DNA of 44,464 bases from Colwellia sp. GTDB taxonomy: Bacteria > Pseudomonadota > Gammaproteobacteria > Enterobacterales > Alteromonadaceae. Under the pieces are notes generated by a model. The model worked only from the letters and a program-made list of their open reading frames with translations, ran no database searches and had not been told where the DNA came from. The position numbers and the translations under genes are program-made. The DNA lies in the NCBI RefSeq assembly GCF_013215345.1, contig NZ_JABSOV010000028.1, positions 1 through 44,464 on the forward strand. Direction: 5' to 3'. This document shows, in pieces, positions 19,084-26,229 of the stretch. Each line of letters starts with the position of its first letter. The stretch's first letter is position 1.

Positions 19084-19947
19084 TTATAAGTAAATAACAT
19101 CGCTATGCAAGTGACCATCAGCAGATAAATTAAAAATTCTATAACCCGGTCCTTTCGCTAAAGCGGTCACGCCATCGACACTAGGGTCAAATTGTATCGA
19201 TGTTGCCGGGCAGGTATATAAAGTAACGGGCTTATTTACTGCTATCGATTGAGCTGTTACAGCTTTAGTTGTTTTAATTGCGTTAGGTCCATTAGATGCA
19301 TTAACTACCACAGCTGGTTCACTTTGCTTCGAGAGTTGCATAGCACTATGTACATGGCCGCAAGCGATGGTTTTTATATTGTCATAGTCGTTTATGGCTT
19401 GCCAAAAGTCCGCTTTATTTTGCAAACCATGTTTATCAATAAAATAACCCACATCTATAGGATGATGATGCATCATAACGAGCTGATGTTTACCTTGCTT
19501 GATAGCACTTTGCAATTTAGCTAATGCTTGCTCACTGACATAACCTGCTGGTGTTGCGCTTTTGCTATCCACGAGTTGAATTTGCCAATGCGGGTGCTCA
19601 ATGCAGGTATCTGATGAAAACGGCGCTGCAGAAAAGTATTTTGCTAACAACTCAGGCTCATCGTGATTACCCGCTAAATAATAAATAGGTATGGCAATAT
19701 CACACTCACGGACAAGGTCAACAAAATTTTGATAAGATTGCTCGCTGTGATCTTGCGTCAAATCACCGGTAAAAACAACATAGTCAATGTTAGAGTTACG
19801 ACAAATACTCAGCAACACCTTTTTTAGGTTTGCTAACACATTGTGGCCATGGTGCATGCCATTGAGCGATGAAAACAAATGACTATCGCTTATTTGCGCT
19901 AACACTATGGGCTTATTATTCAATGGGCTATCATCTGATAAGTTCAT
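19084..19947 (-). CDS. cpdA: 3',5'-cyclic-AMP phosphodiesterase
   Basis: This calcineurin-like metallophosphoesterase hydrolyses cAMP and so lowers CRP activity. The metal-binding motifs appear in order: DSHL near residue 21, GDLTQD, GNHDE, MMHHHP and GHVH. It has 287 residues against 275 in E. coli CpdA. Only three bases separate it from yqiB upstream, which points to cotranscription. Confidence 0.93.
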   Translation of the reverse strand: MNLSDDSPLNNKPIVLAQISDSHLFSSLNGMHHGHNVLANLKKVLLSICRNSNIDYVVFTGDLTQDHSEQSYQNFVDLVRECDIAIPIYYLAGNHDEPELLAKYFSAAPFSSDTCIEHPHWQIQLVDSKSATPAGYVSEQALAKLQSAIKQGKHQLVMMHHHPIDVGYFIDKHGLQNKADFWQAINDYDNIKTIACGHVHSAMQLSKQSEPAVVVNASNGPNAIKTTKAVTAQSIAVNKPVTLYTCPATSIQFDPSVDGVTALAKGPGYRIFNLSADGHLHSDVIYL

Positions 19948-19950
19948 AAA

Positions 19951-20445
19951 TTAGGACTGCAACTCAACATTCACTTGCCCTAAACGCAAACATAAATGCA
20001 GCCATTCATTTAAAAACTGATTAGTTTGCTGCTTTTCATCTTGCTGATGCATTTGACTATTAGGGTAGTCGTACCGAGGCTTTACCTGCCTGATATCTTG
20101 CGTAGCCAGTACTTCCGCCATGCGAGCATCGTGATATAAACGAATAGTCATACGCGGATGTAGCGCACTGGCGACAACACCGGGAATATTTTTAAGGGAA
20201 TGGCGTAAGCTTTCCTGCTCAAAGCTAATAACAGAGGTATAACGAGTCACCTCTGTTACGGTTACTTGATAAGAGAGGAAGTCACTAATAAAAAAATGGC
20301 GTTTTTCATCAAGCGCTGATTTCCCCGCTAACACCTTCAGCAATAACATATAGTTGTTGGCGCACAAAGTCATCAAGCTAACTAAGTTAGGTTGATAATT
20401 TTTTCTAACCCCATTAACTAACGCTCTATTGGGAAAAAAACTCAT
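19951..20445 (-). CDS. yqiB: YqiB family protein (DUF1249)
   Basis: This is a conserved cytoplasmic protein of unknown biochemical function. Family hallmarks are NYQPNLVSLMTLCANNY near the N terminus, EVTRYTSV in the middle and MTIRLYHDARMAEVLA. The C-terminal region PRYDYPN...FLNEWLHLCL is also conserved. A GAGG ribosome site precedes the ATG at 20445. Its place between nudF and cpdA is the same as in E. coli. Confidence 0.88.
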   Translation of the reverse strand: MSFFPNRALVNGVRKNYQPNLVSLMTLCANNYMLLLKVLAGKSALDEKRHFFISDFLSYQVTVTEVTRYTSVISFEQESLRHSLKNIPGVVASALHPRMTIRLYHDARMAEVLATQDIRQVKPRYDYPNSQMHQQDEKQQTNQFLNEWLHLCLRLGQVNVELQS

Positions 20446-20506
20446 AGCTGCCTCTTAACTACTTCATTTAGTACTGGAAGATTTAGTACAGTTCTCTTTC
20501 ATACCG

Positions 20507-21154
20507 CTACTTTTTAGGCGAAAGTGATTGATAGTTCATTTGCAGCCATTGTAACCCGATAATAGTGGCTGCGTTAGTGATTTTACCTTGCGCTAATAAC
20601 TCCAGAGCCTTAGTGCGACTAACAAGATGTAATAGAATATCTTCATTTTCCTCGAGCAGGCCATAAACGCCACCATCACTAACTTTATCACTGTCAAAAT
20701 GCGCTAAATAAAGATGAATACGTTCACTCATGCCGCCAGGGCTAGAAAGGTACTCCATAATCGGTTGTAAGGTATCGGCACTAAGGCTGATATTAGCTTC
20801 CTCTTTAGCTTCTCGTATAGCGACCTCGATTGGGCTTTCATTATCATCAAACATACCGGCAATAAACTCTAATAACCAAGGGCTATCTTCTCCCCTAATA
20901 GCGCCAGCTCGAAATTGTTCGATTAACAGCACCTTATCTTGCTTGACATCATAAGGCATAACAACAACGGCATCGCCACGCTCAAAAACTTCTCGGGTAA
21001 ATGTCTGACTTTGCTGGCCGGAAAAAAGTTTGTGCTGCAGTGTGTATTCATTCATTTTAAAAAAGCCCTGATACTTGGTATCAACCGAGTGCACCGACAC
21101 CTGTTCATTATCGAATTGCAGCATAGCTAAAGGCTTATTTTTATTAACTTTCAT
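20507..21154 (-). CDS. nudF: ADP-ribose pyrophosphatase (Nudix)
   Basis: This enzyme cleaves ADP-ribose to AMP and ribose 5-phosphate. The Nudix box spans GMFDDNESPIEVAIRE followed by AKEEANI. All catalytic Glu residues are present, but the Gly that normally follows EEx is Asn. The surrounding NudF features LLIEQFRAGA and SPGGMSERIHLYLA are present. The frame opens at a TTG at 21157, but the next codon is an ATG at 21154 with an AGAGAA site seven bases before it, giving 215 residues (209 in E. coli). It is divergent from tolC and first in the operon running to parE. Confidence 0.92.
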   Translation of the reverse strand: MKVNKNKPLAMLQFDNEQVSVHSVDTKYQGFFKMNEYTLQHKLFSGQQSQTFTREVFERGDAVVVMPYDVKQDKVLLIEQFRAGAIRGEDSPWLLEFIAGMFDDNESPIEVAIREAKEEANISLSADTLQPIMEYLSSPGGMSERIHLYLAHFDSDKVSDGGVYGLLEENEDILLHLVSRTKALELLAQGKITNAATIIGLQWLQMNYQSLSPKK

Positions 21155-21157
21155 CAA

Positions 21158-21309
21158 GGTTCTCTTTGGTTAAATACTTTGTAAAATAATTTGTTACACT
21201 AGTAAACAGTTATTTTATTTGGTTAATTTAAAAATCCATGTAGGATACTCTATCAGCGAATACCAATAAATAAATAACAAGAGTAATACACCCAAGGAAT
21301 TCCTTACTC
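21158..21309. promoter_or_regulatory. Divergent promoter region of nudF and tolC
   Basis: This 150-bp AT-rich gap separates divergent genes whose arrangement is conserved in enterobacteria. It must contain both promoters, but I cannot place -10/-35 boxes with confidence. Confidence 0.4.
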
Positions 21310-22689
21310 ATGAAAAAAACACTAAGCACCCTAATTATAGCGATAACCGCGGCTTTTAGCAGTACACAAGCCCAAGCTGATGATTTACTGACGGTTTACC
21401 AGCAGGCATTATTAAACGACCCTGTGGTACTTAAAGCACAAGCGCAGTTTATGATCGTAAAAGAAGATATTGAACAAGCGCGTTCAGTATTATTACCACA
21501 AATTAATGCCTCGGGTGGTATATCCATTAGCGAGCGTGAATCACAACAATCTCAACTAGTAGGCTCAGATGTGGTTGTCTATGATACAACCTCCAATACT
21601 GATGCAACTAATTTTGGTGCCAATTTAAACATGCAACTGTATCGACATGATAGCTGGTTGCGTTTAGGTAACGCCGAAAAATCAGCCCATCAAAGTGATT
21701 TAAACTATCAAGTTGCCAAACAAGATTTAATCACTCGCGTAGCAAAAGCTTATTTTGATTTATTAAGCACCAAAGATGATCTCGTTTTTGCTACCGCAGA
21801 AAAAGATGCCATTGCCCGCCAGCTTGAACAAACTAAACAAAGGTTCTCTGTTGGCTTGACCGCAATAACTGATGTTTATGAAGCGCAAGCACAATTTGAT
21901 AGTGCAGTTACTGAAGAGATTCGCGCCGAAAATGCCATTTTTCAAGCAGAAGAAGAGTTACGAGTCATTACCAATACTTATCCGAGAAATGTCAGTATAT
22001 TGAATACACAGCGCTTTAGCACTAGCACTCCAGTGCCTAATAGTGCTGATGAGTGGCAAGTAACGGCTGAAGCAAAAAATCTTGACTTAATTGCCGCAAA
22101 AGTCGGTATTGATATTGCGCAAGAAAATATCAGTATAGCTCGTGCAGGCCATTATCCAACTTTATCGCTAAACGGTAATTGGGGCAGTAGTAAAAGTAAA
22201 ACCAGTGTTGAGGCTCTAGGTTTCAATGAAGACTTTGATGAAACACCTTATTTCAATGATTACTCGGTGGGTATTACCTTAAACGTTCCCATTTATTCTG
22301 GTGGAGCTATTCAAAGTTCAGTGCGCCAAGCACAAAGTCGCTTTGTTCTTGCTAGCCAAGATTTATCTTTAACACATCGCGGTGTTGTTCGCACCACACG
22401 TAATGCCTACAATACCGTTATTGCTGCTATTTCTGCAATTAAAGCCTTTGAACAATCGGTTCTCAGTGCCAATAAAGCACTAGAAGCAACAGAAGCTGGC
22501 TTTGAAGTGGGTACTCGTACCATAGTGGATGTATTAGATAGTACACGTAACTTATACAATGCTAAACGAAACTTATCATCAACACGTTATGACTATATTC
22601 AAAACGTTTTATTATTGAAACGTGCGGCTGGTACTATTACCGATGAAGATATAAGTGCTATCAACACAGGTTTAATGGCAGTTAATTAG
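21310..22689 (+). CDS. tolC: TolC outer-membrane channel
   Basis: TolC is the trimeric outer-membrane and periplasmic tunnel used by type I secretion and RND/MFS efflux pumps. The signal peptide ends TQAQA before DDLLTVYQQALLNDP, the standard TolC start. The two structural repeats are visible as AKAYFDLLSTKDDL...TKQRFSVGLTAITDVYEAQA in the first half and TRNAYNTVIAAISAI...GFEVGTRTIVDVLDS in the second. At 459 residues it is a little shorter than E. coli TolC, which has a longer C-terminal tail. It has its own terminator downstream. Confidence 0.96.
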   Translation: MKKTLSTLIIAITAAFSSTQAQADDLLTVYQQALLNDPVVLKAQAQFMIVKEDIEQARSVLLPQINASGGISISERESQQSQLVGSDVVVYDTTSNTDATNFGANLNMQLYRHDSWLRLGNAEKSAHQSDLNYQVAKQDLITRVAKAYFDLLSTKDDLVFATAEKDAIARQLEQTKQRFSVGLTAITDVYEAQAQFDSAVTEEIRAENAIFQAEEELRVITNTYPRNVSILNTQRFSTSTPVPNSADEWQVTAEAKNLDLIAAKVGIDIAQENISIARAGHYPTLSLNGNWGSSKSKTSVEALGFNEDFDETPYFNDYSVGITLNVPIYSGGAIQSSVRQAQSRFVLASQDLSLTHRGVVRTTRNAYNTVIAAISAIKAFEQSVLSANKALEATEAGFEVGTRTIVDVLDSTRNLYNAKRNLSSTRYDYIQNVLLLKRAAGTITDEDISAINTGLMAVN

Positions 22690-22739
22690 TCTATTGATTA
22701 ATGATACTCCTTAACAAATAGCCGGTTAATCAAGCTATT

Positions 22740-22778
22740 AAAAAGCCCTAAGTAATACTTTTGCTTAGGGCTTTTTTG
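22740..22778 (+). terminator. tolC rho-independent terminator
   Basis: The arms AAAGCCCTAAG (22742-22752) and CTTAGGGCTTT (22764-22774) pair perfectly and are followed by a run of T. Confidence 0.92.
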
Positions 22779-22844
22779 TATTGGGAATTTAACCAGAGGT
22801 AGGCACACTATATTCGTTGTTTAATAGCAGTTTAATTAAGTTTG

Positions 22845-22954
22845 TGATCTTGTTGTGCACAGGAAAAACAAATCAAAGCAAGGCGCTCGATTGACCAGTA
22901 GCTGGCGTGTGTGATTGTGAGCAACGCCGCCTTGACGTATTTTATCCTGCACAA
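22845..22954 (-). repeat. 110-bp dispersed palindromic element, copy 2
   Basis: Reverse complement of the element at 5704-5813, same length, about 14 mismatches. Six of them cluster in the apical hairpin, which is still self-complementary (CCAG, three bases, CTGG). It lies in the 363-bp gap between the tolC terminator and the glycosyltransferase; the rest of that gap shows nothing else but a small hairpin at 23108-23127. Confidence 0.75.
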
Positions 22955-23099
22955 GTGGGCAATAATTTAATGGGATTGGTATAATAAAGGGTATGAGCAC
23001 TGGCAGCGCATAAGGTGGACAATGACTTACCTTAGTTAGTTTATATTGAGTTCAGGCTAGTTAGCGCAGGATTGTTTAACAGCAAGGGTTACTTAATAA

Positions 23100-23127
23100 A
23101 TAAGTAAAGTCGTTAACAATAACGACT
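23100..23127 (-). terminator. Possible weak terminator of the glycosyltransferase gene
   Basis: The perfect arms AGTCGTTA (23108-23115) and TAACGACT (23120-23127) surround a 4-base loop. On the minus strand the following bases are T-rich but interrupted (TTACTTATTT). It lies just beyond the stop codon of the minus-strand glycosyltransferase. Confidence 0.5.
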
Positions 23128-23141
23128 CTCTATCCCATATT

Positions 23142-24266
23142 TTACACTAGGGTTTTAAGGAAACGGGTCAGTTCTATTGCTTCTCTTTCGACAGTATAAT
23201 ATTCTTCAACACGCTGACGACCAGAGTGGCCCATTTGAGCAAGCTTAGTTTCATCACTCAGTAATAACGCCATTTTATCTTTCACTGCCGCTAAATCATT
23301 TACCGGAACGACATAACCATCGACACCTTGACGAATAACTTCAGGCCAAGCTCCTGCCTCACTGGCAAGTACAGCAACACCACTACTCATGGCTTCAAGA
23401 ATAGTTAAGCCGAAGCCTTCTCTTTCACTCAAGGCAACCACTAGCGATAAACTGCTAAATATTTTAGGAATGTCAGCAAAATCCTGTTCACCGGCAAATA
23501 TTATTCGATCAGATAAGCCAGCTTGGGCAATGCTGTCGCGTAGCTCTTGGGTATATTTCTCGTGCTTAGCTGCAATACCGCCAACAATAACCGCAGTATA
23601 ATCCGGATAGTCATTTAATATCGCTATGCAGCTTTGCACAAAGAGGTGCACGCCTTTTTGTTTTCTCACTCGGCCAAGAATAGCGATACCGCGTTTGCCT
23701 TTGACTTGACTGGGCGCTAATAAGTTAAGAGCTTGCCAAGCTTGTTGCTTGTCTGCACTCGCCGTATAAGCGCTGGTATTAACGCCATGATAAATAATGG
23801 TACTAGGAGGGTTTTCTAAATAACTGGCTGAAGCTTTACACATGGCAATAACCGCATCCATACGTCTAGTTAACCAACAGGTGAATTTTGCGCGTTTTCG
23901 CTGAGCCGCAGAGCTGAATACTAACTTAATTTTGGCTCTAAAAAGGTATTTTAACACTACCCCTTGAATCATTTCATCAACACGACGAGCATGAAATATC
24001 CGTAACTTGCCATTGGCTAAAGGGCGTTGACACATTTTAACCACTTGCCAGAAGCTGATGGCTAAGCTGGCATCGGTTAAATTGTTTTTTCCCATAATAC
24101 GTAATGGGATCATGTGCTTTTGGTAAGATACCACTTGCAACATAGTTGAGGTAATTCCAGAAAAATTCCGTTTTGAATTGCCAATAATAAGCTCAATTTC
24201 AGTACTGCTTACCGCTTGGTTAACCACTGCATCCATTAAAAAATTCTCAAAATACCAATTATTCAT
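23142..24266 (-). CDS. GT4-family glycosyltransferase (probably lipopolysaccharide core)
   Basis: This is a retaining GT-B glycosyltransferase. The C-terminal nucleotide-sugar domain shows GRVRKQKGVHLFVQ, a central AVIVGG strand and the EX7E motif EGFGLTILE, followed by SGVAVLASEAGAWPEVI. The N-terminal part contains NSKRNFSGITSTML, which resembles LPS-core mannosyl- or glucosyltransferases. The adjacent LpxL-type acyltransferase supports a role in lipopolysaccharide assembly. Sugar donor and acceptor are not deducible. The start at 24266 lacks a strong ribosome site, and an internal ATG at codon 11 or 12 remains possible. Confidence 0.82.
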   Translation of the reverse strand: MNNWYFENFLMDAVVNQAVSSTEIELIIGNSKRNFSGITSTMLQVVSYQKHMIPLRIMGKNNLTDASLAISFWQVVKMCQRPLANGKLRIFHARRVDEMIQGVVLKYLFRAKIKLVFSSAAQRKRAKFTCWLTRRMDAVIAMCKASASYLENPPSTIIYHGVNTSAYTASADKQQAWQALNLLAPSQVKGKRGIAILGRVRKQKGVHLFVQSCIAILNDYPDYTAVIVGGIAAKHEKYTQELRDSIAQAGLSDRIIFAGEQDFADIPKIFSSLSLVVALSEREGFGLTILEAMSSGVAVLASEAGAWPEVIRQGVDGYVVPVNDLAAVKDKMALLLSDETKLAQMGHSGRQRVEEYYTVEREAIELTRFLKTLV

Positions 24267-24372
24267 CTAATGACCGCTATTCTACTGGAAAAACCCATTA
24301 AGTGGTAAATAACTTCATTGCCCAAGACAAACTAACTTGCGTATAATCATGCATAGTTAAACTAAAGGTCAG

Positions 24373-24399
24373 ATGAGAAAATACATTGAGCAAAAATAA
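24373..24399 (+). other. Possible 8-codon upstream ORF overlapping the acyltransferase start
   Basis: ATG at 24373 opens an eight-codon frame ending TAA at 24397-24399. It overlaps the TTG start of the acyltransferase (24386) in another frame, and its stop is one base before an in-frame GTG (24401) of the same gene. It could couple translation by termination and re-initiation, or simply be chance. Confidence 0.25.
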
Positions 24400-25324
24400 A
24401 GTGTTACAGCCAAATTTTAAGTTGTCTTTTTTATTACCCAAATACTGGTTAACTTGGCTAGGTGTTTTTATCCTTTACAGCATTTCTTGGCTACCTTTCA
24501 AATTACAACTCGCCATGGGCCGTGTTTTAGGCCGGTTAATTTTTAACATTGCGTCAAAGCGAAAACATGTTGCCCTGACTAATTTACGCTTATGCTTTCC
24601 AGAGAAAGGCGAGCAAGAAATACAACGTATTTTAAAAAAGAACTTTGAAAATACCGGTATTGCTTTATTTGAGACCGGTATGGGTTGGTGGTGGCCAAAT
24701 TGGCGAGTAGCCAAAAAAGTTAAAGTAATTGGTGCACATCATATAACATCAGCACAAGCTCAAGGTAATGGCGTATTAATGTTAGCTATGCACAATTTAA
24801 GCTTAGAAATTTGCGCTCGTGGCGCAGGCATTGATAACCCACTGGTGGCATTTTACCGTCCACATAACAATCCACTTATGGAATTTTTCCAGCATAGAGG
24901 TCGAGCGCGTTCAAATAAGTATATGGTCGGCAAACGAGATGTTAAAGGTTTATTAAGAGCACTGCATGATAAAGAGGCCTGCGCTTATTTACCCGATCAA
25001 GATTACGGCCGTAATAAAAGTCTATTTGTACCCTTTTTTGCCGTTAAAGAAACCGCAACTACCACTGGTACGCTGATTTTCGCTCGAAAACGAAATACCA
25101 AAACAGTAATGATGATTCCGCGAAGAAATGCCGATGATAGTGGTTACACCATCGAAGTATCAGCGCCATTAGAAAACTTCCCAACAGATAATGATGAACA
25201 AGACTTAATTAAAGTAAACCAAGCAATAGAACAAGCTATTCTAGTACAACCAGAGCAATATATGTGGTTACATCGACGCTTTAAGACTAGACCTAACCCT
25301 GACGATGCCTCACTATATAAATAA
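24386..25324 (+). CDS. LpxL/LpxP-type lipid A late acyltransferase
   Basis: This inner-membrane enzyme transfers a secondary acyl chain to Kdo2-lipid IVA. The N-terminal hydrophobic segment contains PKYWLTWLG as in E. coli LpxL. The catalytic HX4E motif is HNLSLE (His136, Glu141). Family-specific stretches include YRPHNNPLMEFF, LPDQDYGRNKSLFVPFF with ATTTGT, and the near-invariant end PEQYMWLHRRFKTRP. At 312 residues it matches LpxL (306). Acyl-chain choice (lauroyl or palmitoleoyl) cannot be told, although a cold-adapted host might favour an unsaturated chain. There is no in-frame ATG at the right place; the start is TTG at 24386 or GTG at 24401. Confidence 0.9.
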   Translation: MSKNKVLQPNFKLSFLLPKYWLTWLGVFILYSISWLPFKLQLAMGRVLGRLIFNIASKRKHVALTNLRLCFPEKGEQEIQRILKKNFENTGIALFETGMGWWWPNWRVAKKVKVIGAHHITSAQAQGNGVLMLAMHNLSLEICARGAGIDNPLVAFYRPHNNPLMEFFQHRGRARSNKYMVGKRDVKGLLRALHDKEACAYLPDQDYGRNKSLFVPFFAVKETATTTGTLIFARKRNTKTVMMIPRRNADDSGYTIEVSAPLENFPTDNDEQDLIKVNQAIEQAILVQPEQYMWLHRRFKTRPNPDDASLYK

Positions 25325-25433
25325 TTATTAATATATAACTAACTAATTATTATTGTTATTTACCCCCATTAAGTCCCTCTAGCATTAAAGCCTTGAGGTG
25401 AAAATAGAGAGGGATTTGTATAAATATCACTCT

Positions 25434-25463
25434 TTGGGTAAAGTAAGCTAAATTCACTATAAT
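25434..25463 (+). promoter_or_regulatory. Promoter of the TcpQ-domain gene
   Basis: -35 TTGGGT (25434-25439), an 18-base spacer and a consensus -10 TATAAT (25458-25463) lie about 33 bases before the start codon at 25497. Confidence 0.55.
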
Positions 25464-25496
25464 TAAAGTAATGAAAACAAAGGTATTGATTAAGCG

Positions 25497-26195
25497 ATGA
25501 ACTTTTGGCTGCGGAATATTATCTTAGGACTCCTCCTGACAGTGCTAGCTTGGGGCTTTTTTGCCAACCAAGACTTTTTGCTGTCCCTTGATGGCTCTCT
25601 AGGCAAGGTTGATCAAAGTGCCCTAAGTAACAGTGTAACGTCGGTAACCCCACTGCCCCAACAGGCAAAAAGTAGCGCGGCCGATTATCAGCAAGGTAGG
25701 ACTTCAACCAATGCCGCGGCCATAGGTTTATCTAAATATTATGCGAACTTACGTGGCGATATGGATGGTAAAGGTCCGAAAATTCGCAACAATATTGTTT
25801 ACCTGCCCGAGCCGAAAGGTGATTTAACCAAGTTATTGCAAGCGCGAGAAATGATGGTACGCCCTTATAAAAAAAATTGGCAAGGCAGTATTGAATCTCG
25901 CCCTTTTAGACGCGGTGAAACCTTAAATCAAAAGCTTGCCGAATATTCTGACAAAGATGGTATCGATTTAATTTGGTGGTTAAACCGAGATTATGTGGTA
26001 AAAGACCCGTTTAGGATTGAAAAAAACATATTAAAAACCTCCTTTCAAGTAGCTAAGGCCATTGAGGGTCACTTTGAATCGGGTCTGTCGATTTTCTTTT
26101 GTAATCGTCAACGTGCTATTGTCATTATTGAAAGTGCTCCTCAGCCTTTTTTGGATGAGGAGTGTATTTTACTTGCCAGTGAAAACTCTTATTAA
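25497..26195 (+). CDS. Membrane-anchored protein with TcpQ/PilL-like C-terminal domain
   Basis: One N-terminal transmembrane helix (about 7-24) is followed by a Ser/Gln-rich periplasmic linker. The C-terminal domain (about 125-228) has the pattern RRGETLNQKLAEYSDKDGIDLIWWLNRDYVV and then a helix and final strands, which fits the TcpQ domain found in pilus-assembly proteins. No other pilus genes are nearby, so it may act elsewhere in the envelope. The function is not known; the domain call is from pattern recognition only. Confidence 0.65.
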   Translation: MNFWLRNIILGLLLTVLAWGFFANQDFLLSLDGSLGKVDQSALSNSVTSVTPLPQQAKSSAADYQQGRTSTNAAAIGLSKYYANLRGDMDGKGPKIRNNIVYLPEPKGDLTKLLQAREMMVRPYKKNWQGSIESRPFRRGETLNQKLAEYSDKDGIDLIWWLNRDYVVKDPFRIEKNILKTSFQVAKAIEGHFESGLSIFFCNRQRAIVIIESAPQPFLDEECILLASENSY

Positions 26196-26229
26196 TAAAT
26201 CCTTTAATTCACTTTATTAAACACCCTTA

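Noticed and set aside
24475..24714. Frame on the minus strand within the LpxL-type gene
   Set aside because: It overlaps conserved acyltransferase sequence and shows no features of its own.
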